From contig CM051455.1 in NCBI GenBank assembly GCA_028274465.1, forward strand, positions 40,875,129 through 40,939,128: a DNA stretch of 64,000 nucleotides, given 5' to 3'. The notes beneath the pieces are model-generated. The model was given only the letters and a program-made list of their open reading frames with translations, was not told the origin of the DNA and did not search any database. The position numbers and the translations under genes are program-made. The DNA comes from Plantago ovata (lineage: Eukaryota > Streptophyta > Magnoliopsida > Lamiales > Plantaginaceae). Below, in pieces: positions 1 to 13,300 of this stretch. Numbering within the stretch: position 1 is the stretch's first letter; the number at the start of each line of letters is the position of its first letter.

Positions 1-67
1 TTATTTACATTTCTATAGTTATTACTATCTGCGGTATTTTCTAGGTACTTTTTGTCTAGCAGTTGCA

Positions 68-115
68 GATATTGCAATTGATCTGAAGAAGAGAACCGGA
101 CCCCCACCAATCCAT
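68..115 (+). CDS. Candidate upstream exon of the DUF620 gene (tentative)
   Basis: This stretch reads in frame as a short peptide ending GPPPIH and stops at a possible donor (CAT|GTATCT). Joined to the acceptor at 642-643 it would give IH-VSS-LAEY, loosely like the linker before the conserved DUF620 core. An acceptor-like CAG lies just before position 68. No start codon is visible, so the true first exon would lie left of the window. The match is short and could be chance. Confidence 0.25.
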
Positions 116-484
116 GTATCTTGATTCTTAATTGCTAATTTGTGTGAACCTATTTTGCACGTTTTTAACTATAAAAGAAGTATATGAATTAAGTAACCAT
201 GTACTCCAAGGCTTCCAAGAAATTTAATTATCCAACTACCAAGCTGACATGATTTATAATTGAATTTAATGCCAGTTGATTCAATGTGTTTCCTTGTTTG
301 TTACTACGTTCTTTTCATTTTGAGCAACTTATTTTGGCTAAGTAATTTAAGTTGCTCAACCACTAGATGTTGACAACAATGTTACCACCTCAATGTTTCA
401 AGATACTAGCTACTTGAACAGTAAGTAGTATAATAACTAGTTTATGCCATCTTGAAACTCCACATACCAAGATGTTCTTGGATT

Positions 485-570
485 AACTACTCGGAGGATT
501 CAACCCCCGACCTATTGGTTAGGTCGGAGGGGAAATGTTTACCAGCTGAGCTGTGTTTTATCATTGATTT
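485..570 (-). repeat. tRNA-derived SINE head (fragment)
   Basis: On the minus strand there is a box A-like AGCTCAGCTGGT (541-552) followed about 40 bases on by a box B-like GGTTGAATCCTCC (493-505). This is the split RNA polymerase III promoter of a tRNA. No cloverleaf closes, so it is more likely a tRNA-derived SINE than a tRNA gene. It lies in the presumed intron upstream of 644. The tail and target duplication were not found. Confidence 0.45.
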
Positions 571-643
571 TTATCTAACATTTTAATTGTATAATAGAAA
601 AGTTTAAACCACGGTGTCATAATTTCGCATGTGTACAATGTAG

Positions 644-1998
644 GTGTCCTCGTTGGCTGAATACATAATCCAACACTTCATGGCAGCAACTGGTTGCCGG
701 AAACTTGAGGGAGTGGTGAAGAACATGTACGCAACCGGTAAAGTTGCAATGGCTATAGTAGATGAGCTTGGCTTGAATGGACTACCTAATACTAATGTGT
801 CACAACAGAGAGGTTGCTTTGTGATATGGCAAATGGTGCCTGATAAGTGGCTTATTGAGCTAGTTGTGGCTGGTCACAAGGTTGTGGCTGGCTGTGACGG
901 CAATGTCGCTTGGCGCCATACACCATGGCTCGGGTCTCATGCTGCTAAAGGTGGGGCCCGTCCTCTTCGCCGTGCTTTCCAGGCAAGATTCTATTTTTGT
1001 CATTCCATGTTACTATATCACTTCATGATCAAGTTTATGGAATTTTCTTGCATAGATTGATAACATTAAAACTTGTTGCTACATGTGCAAGCATGTAGTT
1101 CTTCCATTGCTGGTATAGCAACCAACCCTTTCCATGACTTGCAATTAAAAGTTACTCTTTTCTGTTGAAGTGGAAAGTTCTTTTTGCAGATATCTTTCCT
1201 TCTGATTGCCTATTTCGTTAGCTGGGTTTTCAGCTATTTTCTAGTATAATGTCCTTAGAACAATGAGCACAATCCGCAGTAAGAGGTCTCGGATTACAGT
1301 GTTGAATATGATTTGTTATAGTTTTATGCAAAATGTTCCTCTTGTGTTTGTTAAACTGCAACATTAATACAAATTGTTCATTTGGAAAAGAACTCTAATG
1401 TCAAAAGTAGCAAGATCAATTTCCTAAGACAATGAGACTTAAGTTTCGAAAAAATTATCTTAATTTCCAGGGCCTGGATCCATTTGCCATATCAGCAGTG
1501 TTCTCCACAGCAGAATACATGGGAGAAAAAGAAATAGCAAACGTCGACTGCTTTGTGCTAAAGCTATCGGCAGAGCACGCTAATCTATCCGAACGGAGTG
1601 ACAGCACAGCAGAGATGATCAAACATGTATCCATCGGATACTTCAGCCAAAAGAGCGGTTTGCTGGTCCATTTGGAAGACTCATACTTAACCAGAGTCCA
1701 GTCCCCTGGTTCCCTCCCCACATACTGGGAGACTACTATGTGCACCAAAGTCGAAGACTACCGTCCTGTGGAAGGGATGATGATTGCTCATACTGGTCAA
1801 TCCAGTGCCATAATCACAAGATTCGGAGATAATCTCAGGGCTGGACCTGGTGTGACCAGAATGGAGGAAACGTATGTGATCGATGATGTCTCTTTCAATG
1901 TTCCTGGACTTTCCCTCGATTCATTCATCCCTCCTCAAGAGATGCAGAAAGATTATCCAGGAGAAAGTCTCGGTTGGAGATCTCCATTGCACCGGTAA
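644..1998 (+). CDS. DUF620 family protein, 5' end not resolved
   Basis: Two exons are clear, 644-982 and 1471-1998, giving 289 residues with stop TAA at 1996-1998. The protein carries the plant DUF620 (PF04788) signature: AATGCRKLEG, MYATGKV, ELVVAGHKV, DGNVAWRHTPW, RPLRRAFQ joined to GLDP, CFVLKLSAE, GYFSQKSGLL, YWETTM and MEETYVIDDV. Function of the family is unknown. Full-length relatives have roughly 100 more N-terminal residues, so the start exon is upstream, probably outside the window. Exon 644 begins after an acceptor (TACAATGTAG) and has no ATG of its own. The intron 983-1470 starts with GC, not GT (CAG|GCAAGA), and ends TTTCCAG; this junction is required to keep the conserved RPLRR-x-x-Q-GLDP intact. 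No premature stop is seen in these two exons. Confidence 0.85.
983..1470 (+). other. GC-AG intron in the DUF620 gene
   Basis: The exon ends CAG at 980-982 and the intron opens GCAAGA, matching the known GC-AG donor consensus (AG|GCAAG). The acceptor is TTTCCAG at 1464-1470. Both flanks are phase 0. Reading through would add a non-conserved tail and stop at 1060. Confidence 0.8.
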
Positions 1999-2502
1999 CG
2001 TACTCTTCAGCTGAGTTTTTGTTTTCCCTGACCTTGTTTTCAGCTTGATTGCTTAAATGTAATGAGTTAACAACTTAGGTCATTTGACTCATTTCCAGAT
2101 TACCTTCTCTCCTGTAAATATACATCTGCAAAATAGCAGATCCATATCATATAGTAGGAGTATTTAGTTTTGTAATTTCACATTAATTAATCAAGAATTT
2201 GGGGGCCTATCTGTTTTTATTTCAATATAGTATATTGCATCATCCCTTACCTCTTACTCACTGCAACGTAATGGCTTACATCATCTGCAATCAATGACAA
2301 ATTAGCTTCTTGGAAGATCACAATTGATAAATTTTATAGTGATCTGCTATTGTTCAAGCATATATTATAAATACCTGATCTGCACTCTCAGTCACAAATC
2401 AAACCTCAAACTTGTTTGCTACGAGCCAGATTATCATCTAGTTTTACTAAATATAAGTCAACTTATCAGTTCGTTCTGCCAGTTTTGCTAAACATAGCCT
2501 GA
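1999..2502 (+). promoter_or_regulatory. 3' flank of the DUF620 gene and promoter of the SDR gene
   Basis: The only clear element is a TATA-like run TATATTATAAATA at 2361-2373, about 130 bases before the SDR start codon. A transcription start near 2395-2405 would give a leader of about 100 bases. Nothing else recognisable is present. Confidence 0.45.
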
Positions 2503-3282
2503 ATGGAAGCAGCTGCAAATCTACCACTAAACGGCCGTGTGGCAATAGTCACTGGTGCATCCCGAGGGATCGGAAAAAGCGTGGCAATCCATCTCCGATC
2601 CCTCGGGGCAAAGGTTGTGATCAACTATGCTTCGAGATCAACGGAAGCAGATATCTTAGCTTCCGAGCTGAACAAAGACCTTCCTTCCCCAGTTGCAATC
2701 GCCGTGAAAGGCGACGTCTCAAACCCACCGGACGTCAAGTTGCTCTTCGATGAAGCCGAACGAGCCTTCGAGTCTCCGGTTGACATCCTGGTCAACTGTG
2801 CCGGAGTAATGGACGACAAGTACCCTACAATTGCCAACACCGCAACCGAGGACTATGACAAGATATTCAATGTCAACACTAAAGGAGCTTTTTTAACTCT
2901 CCGTGAGGCGTCGAACCGGCTGAAACGCGGCGGCGGAGGGAGGATCGTGCAGTTTTCGACGTCTGTGGTTGGGGCGGCATTGCCGGGGTACGCAGCATAT
3001 GCTGGATCGAAGGCCGCGGTTGAGATGATGGCGAAGATTGCCGCCAAGGAGCTGAAGGGGACCGGGATCACGGTCAACTGTGTGGCGCCAGGACCGGTGG
3101 CGACGGAACTGTTTTTCGCGGGAAAGACTGAGGCGATGGTGGACAGATTGGTGGACCTTTGTCCTTTGGGCCGATTGGGCCAGCCCAATGATATTGCGCA
3201 AGTTGTTGGGTTTTTGGTGAGTGATGCTGGAGAGTGGGTTAATGGGCAAGTTATTCGGGCTAATGGTGGATTTGTTGTTTGA
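2503..3282 (+). CDS. Short-chain dehydrogenase/reductase, NADPH-dependent aldehyde-reductase-like
   Basis: A single uninterrupted 259-residue protein. The classical SDR motifs are in place: cofactor loop TGASRGIG at 17-24, NCAG at 98-101, a serine-rich active-site strand around 152-154, and the catalytic pair in YAGSK (Tyr166, Lys170). The last residues are typical (GQVIRANGGFVV). It resembles plant NADPH-dependent aldehyde reductase-like proteins, which reduce reactive aldehydes. An Arg directly after the Ser in the glycine loop fits NADPH preference. There is no obvious transit peptide, since the Rossmann fold starts at residue 11, so a cytosolic protein is more likely despite the chloroplast label common in this family. 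It starts 504 bases after the DUF620 stop on the same strand but is a separate gene with its own TATA box. Substrate unknown. Confidence 0.92.
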   Translation: MEAAANLPLNGRVAIVTGASRGIGKSVAIHLRSLGAKVVINYASRSTEADILASELNKDLPSPVAIAVKGDVSNPPDVKLLFDEAERAFESPVDILVNCAGVMDDKYPTIANTATEDYDKIFNVNTKGAFLTLREASNRLKRGGGGRIVQFSTSVVGAALPGYAAYAGSKAAVEMMAKIAAKELKGTGITVNCVAPGPVATELFFAGKTEAMVDRLVDLCPLGRLGQPNDIAQVVGFLVSDAGEWVNGQVIRANGGFVV

Positions 3283-4756
3283 GTTTAATGAGGTTCAATG
3301 TGTGACTTGTGGTTGTGAGATGTTTAATTATCAAGGAAAGGGAATGAATTTTTTTTATATTATGAAATATAATCATTATAATATTCCACAAAGTTTTGTG
3401 GGAGATCGTCTAGTTAAGATCATTCTATGTTTTTGACAAAATCGCAAATGCTATTAAGTTAAAACGTCTATATATTGTTAGCACAATATATTTTTCATTT
3501 ATAAAAAGCATCTACTATGTTATTTTATGCCAGTACTGCACTGTTCGTTATGTATTTCTGTCATATTGATATTGATAGTATGTGAATAGGGGCTACAAAT
3601 CATGCTCTCATTATCACGCTATGCTCTCATTATCACGCTATGAGATGGTTACATACTTACATTGTAACTAATTGCTCATTCTGTTTCATTTTATTGTTTA
3701 CTTCATTTGTTCATGCAACTCTTTTTTTTTTTTTTAAGGGCAAATATCACAACTACTCTACACTATTATTATAGAAACATCATAAACCACAACTCTCTCT
3801 CTATTTGTTCATGAATTTGAAAGCGCATTCAACCTATACCAGCAAGTGAAATTAGAATGATATTTAGTGATACCAGTGCCTTAGATGATATTAAAATTCT
3901 GCCTTTAATCAATGCCACATGCCATAGATATTTTTGCTGGTCGAGGATTAGAAAGAGTAATATCAATCAAATCAATGGCAATTTTATTCAGAATTTTGAA
4001 TCTAACATTATTATTTTAGTGCCTCAGGAAAACCGACCAATTGCACTTGAAGAGTGGCTTTTCTGGTAACAACATTTTGAACGGAAAAAAAGTGAACTAA
4101 AACCTTATTCTTCTTAATTATCTAATTATCTGTTGCTTCAGGTAGTATTTTTGTTCAAATCTTGGAAATAATTATTAGTCCAACAACAACTAGACCACCA
4201 CGGACACTGCACTTAGCTAGCGCGGTGCTCAATTCTAATTTATAATAAATCTTACGTTTACTTTTTCCAACTCAGATTATCTTACAAACAAAAAAAATAG
4301 AATGAGAATGTGAACAATAATAATAATAATTGCACAAGCTGTTCTTGTCTGACCAGTGAATGATTTATAGTTTACTTGAACTTCTTATAAGATAATGACA
4401 AATTATAAGATGCTTTATTATACTAAAAACTAATTCTTGAAAAAGACTATACTAAAAACTAATTCTTGAAAACACTTACATATATATAGAGAGTTGAATA
4501 TTATTTTATACAAAGATACAAAGTCAATCGAATCTCAGATTCTCAATTTGTAATTCCCCGGTTAGCTAGCTAGTCTGGGTCAATAGTTTTAATTTGATCG
4601 GTCAGATATGTAATGTTGGAAGCAATAAGATAAATTTATTTGTTTTAGAAATATATAATTCAACCCTTATCTTACGTACTAGTGCCAGAATTAATTGTAG
4701 TTGTTATATCCACCTTAACTCTGGGTTAATTTTCGAGTTAAGAATATACTGGACAT
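3283..4756. other. Intergenic, no gene recognised
   Basis: AT-rich DNA with a tandem pair of a 20-base unit at about 3603-3643 (CTCTCATTATCACGCTATG twice) and a T-run at 3721-3736. Short reading frames at 3857-4069 and 4594-4797 show no family features. No repeat ends were seen. Confidence 0.5.
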
Positions 4757-6922
4757 GGAGTATAGTTTCTGTACCACATTTGCAAATATGGCATTGAGCC
4801 TCTGATGTTAAATGTCTGCGCATAAGCTCAGATGTAACAGGTAAAGCACAGTGCAATGTGCGCCAAAGAAAATGTTTCACTTTTGGCGGAATACGCAAGG
4901 ACCAAACTGGGTTCCAGTTTCGCATATGCGTCATGGATGATGAGCCTGTTTGTTCCTCCTGGCGTCTGTGTTTAAGCAGTAGGGCCAGCCTGTATGTCGA
5001 TCTCACATAATACACCCCTGTTTTGGTATAATGTCATACCAGCACGTCTTGGTCATTAATGTTCGCCAAGGGGATTTTGAGAATTTCATCTATATCATCC
5101 TGCCAAAACAAAAAGGTGAGAATAGGCATATCCCACTCGCGTAGCTCAGGGTGAATTAAGAAAGAAACAGATAAAGGACCCTCATTATGCAAATCAGGAG
5201 TTTTGGGTTTGAAAGACCTATAGCTTGGAATCCACTTATCATGTCAAATATCAATATTTTCACCGTTGCCCACTCTCCAACGCATTCCTTCTTTTACAAG
5301 GTCTTTTGCTGCTAATTAAAATGCTTTTCCAAGTGTAGGAAGCCATTAGCATTAGGAAGTGCATCAAAAACGTCGGAGTGGGGAAAATATTTAGCTTTGT
5401 AAACACGACTTAAAAGAGACTGAGGTTCTGAAAAAATCCTCCAAATTTGTTTACCAAGCATGGCTAAATTAAAAGCTTTAAGGTCTCTAAAACCCAAACC
5501 TCCAAACCTTTTGCTTAACCAAAGCTTATCCCAATTGACCCAATGCATACTATCATGACCCCCATCATTCCACCAGTACTTAGAAATCAAAGACTCAATA
5601 TCTCTAAGAAGATTATCAGGTAGTTTAAAACAGCTCATGACGTAGGTTGGGATAGCTTGAATCACAGACTTTATCATAATTTCTTTCCCAGCCTTAGAAA
5701 GATTTTTACCCTCAAAAGATTGAATCTTTTTCCAGACTTTCTCCCTTAACCACCCAAAAATCTCTTTTTTACTTTTACCCATAGTGGTAGGCAAGCCAAG
5801 GTACTTATCATGCTTATCGACTACTTGAACATTTAGGATATTTTGAATAACATCTATAGTATGAGCATTCACATTGCGACTAAAGACAATAGACTTTTCA
5901 AAATTTATGCACTGCCCAGAACCTAGGCTGTAAATATTCAAAACATCACGAATAGACTCAGCAGCAGTACTAGACGCCTGGCAAAATATCATAGTATCAT
6001 CAGCAAACAAGAGATGGGAAATTTCTAGAGCACTTGAATTGATTTTAATACCCTTCATACAACCAATAGCGTTAGCATGGGCAAATAAAGAACAAAGTGT
6101 TTCCGTACAGAAAAGAAAAAGATAAGGAGAGAGGGGGTCTCCTTGTCGAATTCCTCGAGTTGGAGTGAAAGGATTAGACTCACTTCCATTCAAAATCAAA
6201 GCATACGAGACAGTACAAATGCAAAGCATAATAGTTCGAATAAAGTTTTCATGAAATCCAAGCTTATGCATAAGTCTATCAAGAAACATCCATTCCACAC
6301 GGTCATAGGCTTTACTTAAATCAAGTTTTAATGCAAAATACCCTTTTGAGATAATGATTAAGCTCATAAGAAACTAGCACATTGTCAGTTATCAAACGTC
6401 CAGGAATAAACGCAGATTGGGTCTCACTGATTAAGCTATGCATATGGGGTTTAACCTGTTGGTAATACATTTAGAAGCAACTTTAAAAATAACATTACTA
6501 AGACTAATTGGCCTAAATTGGGTTATAAACTCAGGATTTTTGCACTTAGGAATTAAAATAATATGAGTAAAGTTCAGCCTATTATCAAGAATTCCATCGT
6601 TTGAAAATCTCAGGCAGCAATTAGTAACAGAGGCACCTACAACAGGCCAAAACTTTTGAAAAAATAAAACAGGCATGCCATCAGGACTGGTGGATTTAAG
6701 GGGGGTACATTTGAAAAAGTATTTTTTTTACCTCATCAACAAAGTATGGTTGGCAGACCTCCAGATTGACGTCAGCAGAGACTTTAGGTACTATATATAC
6801 CAGTGTTGCGTTAATATCATCGTCAGAGGGGTTCACCGAACTAAAGATGTGCTGAAAATAGTTCACTGCAATGTTTCCCATACCTGTGGAATCTGATACA
6901 ATCTGTCCGTCGTCAAAACTAA
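4757..6922 (-). mobile_element. Truncated, decayed LINE (L1-like non-LTR retrotransposon)
   Basis: On the minus strand, in order: a pre-RT segment (6881-6696), the RT N-terminus (6676-6431, with ILIPK, FRPISLSNVIFKV), the RT palm (6367-5312, with LDLSKAYDRVEW, RQGDPLSPYLF and the catalytic FADD in HLLFADDTMIF), and a zf-RVT segment (5015-4757, with IPPKVKHFLWR, CHICKCGTETILH). The segments are in different frames with stops between them. ORF1, the endonuclease and the 3' end are missing, so both ends are truncated. Codons of the RT palm are otherwise intact for 351 residues, suggesting moderate age. Outer coordinates are approximate. Confidence 0.9.
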
Positions 6923-7647
6923 ATTAAGTTGAGTGGTCGATGTTGATTAATTTGTAAAGTGCTTTGCAAGTATAGGGTTGTTAGTGAGTAAGCCGATCGC
7001 CGCTCGTAAAAAAGTTTAATTCGATAAGCCAGATTAGTTCAAGATCGAACTCGCACTAGAAGTCCATAAGTGAATGGTATCACCTCTTCCTAAGGTTTCC
7101 AGAGGGGGGAGATGGTATTTTGTTCGACTTCGGACGACTCCTTTTACTTAAGACTCGAGTGAGCCAGAATCGGGAATCTTTTTTCTCCTTTTGGTTGCAA
7201 TGAGAAAGCAAAGCGACAAGCTTGTTTGAGGTTGAATCGATCATTCTGGACATATGATCGTGAGCAATTCGATCACAACCATGCGCTAGATTTTATAATT
7301 ATGTATTAGTAATAAGAATAACAATGCAAAACGGTATCACCAAGTTAATTTTTGTGCAATCAACCTTCTTTTGTTGGTTCATCTAATTTTCATTGTTGTT
7401 CTTTAAAATGATGGGTATGTTATAAGTAAAATGATAAGTAATTATATATAATAAGAAAAAAATAGTCATGTATTTACAGTATTGTACATTAGAATTGTTA
7501 CTCAATTTATATGTGAATCAATTTTAATCCTAACTATAGTTTATTTGGTTTAGTAAGTTTCAATATTAATGGAAATGCTATAGGAAGTGTGGGAAAAATA
7601 GTGTAGGAGAGGATCCACCCCCCATACTTCACATATTTGTAATAATA
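6923..7647. other. Intergenic, nothing recognised
   Basis: AT-rich sequence between the LINE fragment and the first Stowaway element. No coding signal, terminal repeat or RNA gene is seen. Confidence 0.4.
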
Positions 7648-7893
7648 TTCCCTCCCTACCAAATTAAACTTTTTTAACTGATTTTTTTTTCCGAACTTTG
7701 ACTGTAAATTACTATTACTATGTAACACATGATTAATATATATAATAGAGTTATATTGAAAACATATATTTGATTTTCTTTCGTAATATAATTTTATTAT
7801 ATTTTTTAATTGTGTAATGTATAAGTAATTTACTGTCTAAGTCGAAAAGAAAGTCAGTTACGTTTAGGAAGTTTGATTTAGAACGGAGGAAAG
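7648..7893. mobile_element. Stowaway-like MITE (246 bp)
   Basis: The ends are inverted repeats: left TTCCCTCCCTACCAAATTAA and right end, reverse complement CTTTCCTCCGTTCTAAATCA, extending inward over about 80 bases. A TA dinucleotide flanks each side (7646-7647 and 7894-7895), as expected for Tc1/mariner-type MITEs. It has no coding capacity. A MULE inserted exactly at its right edge. Confidence 0.75.
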
Positions 7894-7899
7894 TAAGTA

Positions 7900-8934
<1,035 letters not shown>

Positions 8935-8943
8935 AAGTAAGTA

Positions 8944-9272
8944 CTCCCTCCATCTTTATTTATAAGTAGTTTTAACATTTTGAACTCTTCCTTAAATATA
9001 AATAGTTTTAGATTTTCTTAGATTATTTTACTCTTCCTCATGTACTATATCCTCACTTTTAGTAGTATTAAAATGCATCTCTTCTTTTTTCTATCTATCT
9101 CTTTCTTATTAAAACAAAAAAAGTTACATAAATTTTATAACATTAATAGGTGAAAGAATAAAATAATGAAAATTCAATCATTAATAGATGAAAGAATAAA
9201 ATAATGAAATTCAATCATTTTATTAATATAGGTGAAAACACCTAAAAATACTTATAAAAAAAATGAAGGTGG
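8944..9272. mobile_element. Stowaway-like MITE (329 bp)
   Basis: Left end CTCCCTCCATCTTTATTTAT, right end (reverse complement) CCACCTTCATTTTTTTTATA, both continuing into ATAAGTA-TTTT. TA flanks at 8942-8943 and 9273-9274. The left TA is part of the right target duplication of the MULE, so it abuts that element exactly. An internal 35-base unit (AATAGRTGAAAGAATAAAAT) is repeated at about 9148-9220. Confidence 0.75.
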
Positions 9273-10328
9273 TAATAAATTAAATAGGTCACCTAAAATT
9301 GCGCATCAACAATAACGTATAGACCGTATAGTTGTAAAGTTCTTAATTTAACCTAATCCGACATGTGAAGCAGCAGTACTTAATGATAAACGTACCTAAT
9401 AGTAATTGAGTCACGAATATTTTTAGTGTTAATGAAACCCATGCGAGCTTATAAATTTGATATAGCTTAAAAACGTGTGTTTAGTTGCCAGATTTGATCG
9501 AAGGGAATGATTTAGAATTGTATGTATGCTTCTAAGTTCTAATTAAGGATTATTATTTGAAGCCACATGGCGTTGTTGATTTCGAGGCGGTGGTGGTCAC
9601 TATGTCGAAGATTATGGTGGTGGTGGTGGTGTCTATGGCGTTGATTCCGACTATGGCGTTGGTGGTGACTATAGCGTTGGAATATCGTTCTTTCTTGTTT
9701 ATCCACGCACGATGCTTCGAATTTCCTTTTTCCTTTTCAATAACCTTCAAACTCACTGTTGTTACTTGTTACCCTTTCGAATGTCCCCGAAGTAAACTTT
9801 CATACTCGCGCGATTAATAACATGTACATTAAACCACATCCGATATAATTGAATCAAAAGGCATATAACACAAATTTGCACCCCGTGAAATTTTAACATG
9901 TGGCTAAGATCATACTAATTCTCATTTTAAATATATTTTAGATTTAGAGAGAGAATTGTTTATCTTTTCCGTGCTAATACATCACGCTAATTACATCCCC
10001 GCATGATAAAGGTTCTGGTTAGCTAGCACATGTAAGATGTTTAGATATATAGGTGGAGTGTATACAATTTTAATCCATTTGAATCATTCTCATTATAATT
10101 GAGTGGTATATATTTGACCAAACAGAAAATGACTAATTCGCTTCGCGTTGATGTAATAATTGAACGTTTTCATCATTTTTATATGAGATAGCACATGCCA
10201 CATAATGTTGACATTTAATGTGACCTTGCTAGCTAGTACTATAAATTCATTACCAACACACATAGATGATCAATTGCAATAGCTCCTCTAAAAAACTATT
10301 GATCCAAATACAAAGAATATAATCAAGA
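9273..10328 (+). promoter_or_regulatory. Intergenic region with a glycine-rich coding relic; BAHD promoter
   Basis: At about 9580-9680 one frame reads a Gly/Tyr/Val-rich peptide (GGGGHYVEDYGGGGG, then VYGVDSDYGVGGDY) with no start or family match, possibly a glycine-rich protein relic. Close to the BAHD gene a TATA-like CTATAAATT lies at 10239-10247, about 85 bases before the ATG. Otherwise nothing is recognised. Confidence 0.4.
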
Positions 10329-13300
10329 ATGGAAGTAACCATACTATCAATTCCGCCCATGCAAGACCTTAAGGTCAAGGCGCAACAATCGATTCTCATC
10401 AAACCATCAATAGCATCTCAAGAAGCACTCAAAAAATCCATTTTCTTGTCCAACATAGACCAAATCCTAAACTACAACATCCCAACTGCTCATTTCTTCA
10501 CTGCCAACCCTGATTATCCTCCAGAAGTCGTTGCGGAGAGGCTCAAACTGGCTCTAGAGAAGTTGCTAGTGACCTATGACTTCATGGCAGGAAGGTTTAA
10601 GCTGAATGAGGAGTCAGGGCGGTTGGAGATCAAGTGTAACGGGGCGGGAGCTGGATACGTGGTGGCTTCGTCCGAGTGTACATTGGAGGAGATCGGGAAC
10701 TTGGTCGAGCCTAACTTGGGGTTCCGCCAGCTTGCGCCACAAACGTTGGAGAGTCTGGGGCAAGAAGAGGAGGATCAGCCCTTGTGCGTTTTTCAGGTTA
10801 GTGTTTAAGAGTATATTGGACATTTGGACTTTCAAATTTTAATACTCCCTCCCTTTTCTTAATTATTTTGGAACTGACAAAATAAGGGTTTTTTTCCATG
10901 ATGTTACTTTTGGAAAGAATACTATAAGGAAAGGAAAATTACAAAAGTTGATGAGTATACATATTAATTATAAAAATGACTAGAGTAAAAAAATAGGATA
11001 AGTAAATTAAGTCCGTGGTATTGGATTATCTATCTCACTTTTATTATAATAAATTGGTCGGAAACAAAATACTAACAATCCGACCATTAATCGGTCGAGG
11101 TCCTATAAAAATTGTTACTCATGTACTGTGTGAGCCATGCCTGTCTCATTGGCATAATGTCTAATTTGAACCAGATTCTGCACGAATTTAAATGTGTATA
11201 TAACCAAAAGTCCTCTACCATGAGAATGATGTCTTTATCAATATACTCCATACCATTTAGCATACTTAGATTTAATCGATGTGAGATGAGTTATAGTACT
11301 ATATAGTATTTTTTTATTCAATAACCAGGTTTAAGATTAAATTGTAGTAATATTTATGGCTCAGGATACTCGACATCATTTGAGAAATGATGTGAATGAA
11401 TTTGATGTTGCAATTTGTCTGTATTTCTAAGAGTATATGTCATACAGATGTGATAGTGTATCAATAACTTTTTTGCATTTTAATGATTATAAAATGGTAA
11501 AAGAATTTACCATTTGAGGGATTAACAAGTGTGCGTGGTAAAGTTGTGGTAATATTTTCATATAAACAGAATTTCCAGACATTCTATCAATAATGGCACA
11601 GGGAGAAGTTATTATATGTCTATAGTATTAAATTTCAATATATAGCATGACATGATTAGATGATAGCAAGTTGAGTAGTACTTCCTCCCTCTCTCCTCAA
11701 TAATTGCCCATTTCTAAATTATTATTTACTCCGTAATCTATTATATTTTTAAGCTTAACACTTTATATTGTTTTCGATGATCGTTTTTACTTTAAGTTAT
11801 TTTTAAATCATAGAATAAAAATAATTTAAAATTAAATATTATGAAACTAGAAATTTTACATTTTCATAATATAAAACTTTTAACTATTTTTTATACTATT
11901 TATATGGTTAATTTGATGTCAATCAAACCTCAAAAAAGTTAACAAAACAAAATGTACAACTTAAAACAGGACGGAGTAAGTAATTTTTTTAATTAATCAT
12001 AATTTATATTGAAAAATACTTTTAGAAATAACATAATTTTAAAAATAATAGTCATGATAATTTATTTGTTACTCCCTCACTTCCCTCTAAAGCTTCTTGT
12101 TTGCTATTGCGAGAACAATTTTTAAAAAATAATTAAAATATTACTAAAGAGTTGGAAAAAAGTTTGTAAGGGTTATAAACTTCAACTTTAAGTAATTATG
12201 CATGTAAAATCACTATTTAAATTTTATTCTAAATTCTTATCTATTTTTAATTATTTTTTAAAAATTATTATTACAATAGTAAATAGGAATCTTAGAGGGA
12301 ACCGAGGAGAGAGTAAAATAAACTTCATCAATCGTATCATCATAGAAATTGTCAATTATCTGAAGTAATTGTGAATTTGTGATGAATCTTGATAGCAAGT
12401 TGAGTAGTAATGTTCAACCGTAGTATATGTCATTATAGCAGTTGTCAGGTGTTCTGTGGTCGATCATATACTACTATCATCATTGCAGACACGCATATAA
12501 ATGTGAATGGTCCATTCTGGGTACGATTCAGTTACACCCTAACATTTAAAAAAAAAACTTGAAGACGAATATAGTCCTAAAAAGATTTACAAAACCAAGC
12601 GTCAAATTAAGTGTAGGATCTACTTGTAACAAGTTAAGAGTTGTGAATTTGCAGGTAACATCATTCAAATGTGGCGGTTTTGCAATCGGAATGTGCACAA
12701 ACCATGTCCTGCTAGACGGGATAGGCGCGCAAGGTTTCATGCAAAATCTAGCATCCCATGCATTCCCCGATGACAAACCCCTAGCCGTCGTCCCCTGCCA
12801 TGATCGTCACCTCCTTGCTGCCAGGTCACCACCGCACATTGCCTTCGATCACCCTGAATTCTTCAAGCCTGATCTCAAGCCAGCTACTGGTCCTCCAGTT
12901 TTCGACTGCAAAAGGGAGGAACTCGACTACAAAGTCTTCAAGTTCACCCCAAACACTATCACTTACTTGAAGGAAAAGGTGAACGGACCTAATCCCGACC
13001 CCAAGAAGCGAATCAGCAGCCTCACAGTTGCAGCGGCACTGATATGGCGCTGCAAAGCGCTATCTACGGTAAACGACGACAAGAACAGAATCTCCACCCT
13101 CCTCAATGTGATCGATATCCGAACGAGGCTCAACCCGCCACTTCCAATGTCGTACTGTGGAAATGCAGTACTGATAGCTTACGCAACCGCTAAATGCGGA
13201 GATATTGAGAAGGCAGAATTTCCGGAGCTGGTGGATATGGTTGCAGTAGGACCCAGTAGGGTGAGCGGTGAGTACGCAAGATCAGTGATCGACTGGCTGG

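Noticed and set aside
493..552. Possible functional tRNA genes at SINE-like boxes (also 22703-22757 and 39161-39214)
   Set aside because: Boxes A and B are present but acceptor and anticodon stems do not form, so these are SINE heads.
2625..3249. Three minus-strand open frames opposite the SDR gene
   Set aside because: They are shadows of the GC-rich SDR coding sequence with no family features.
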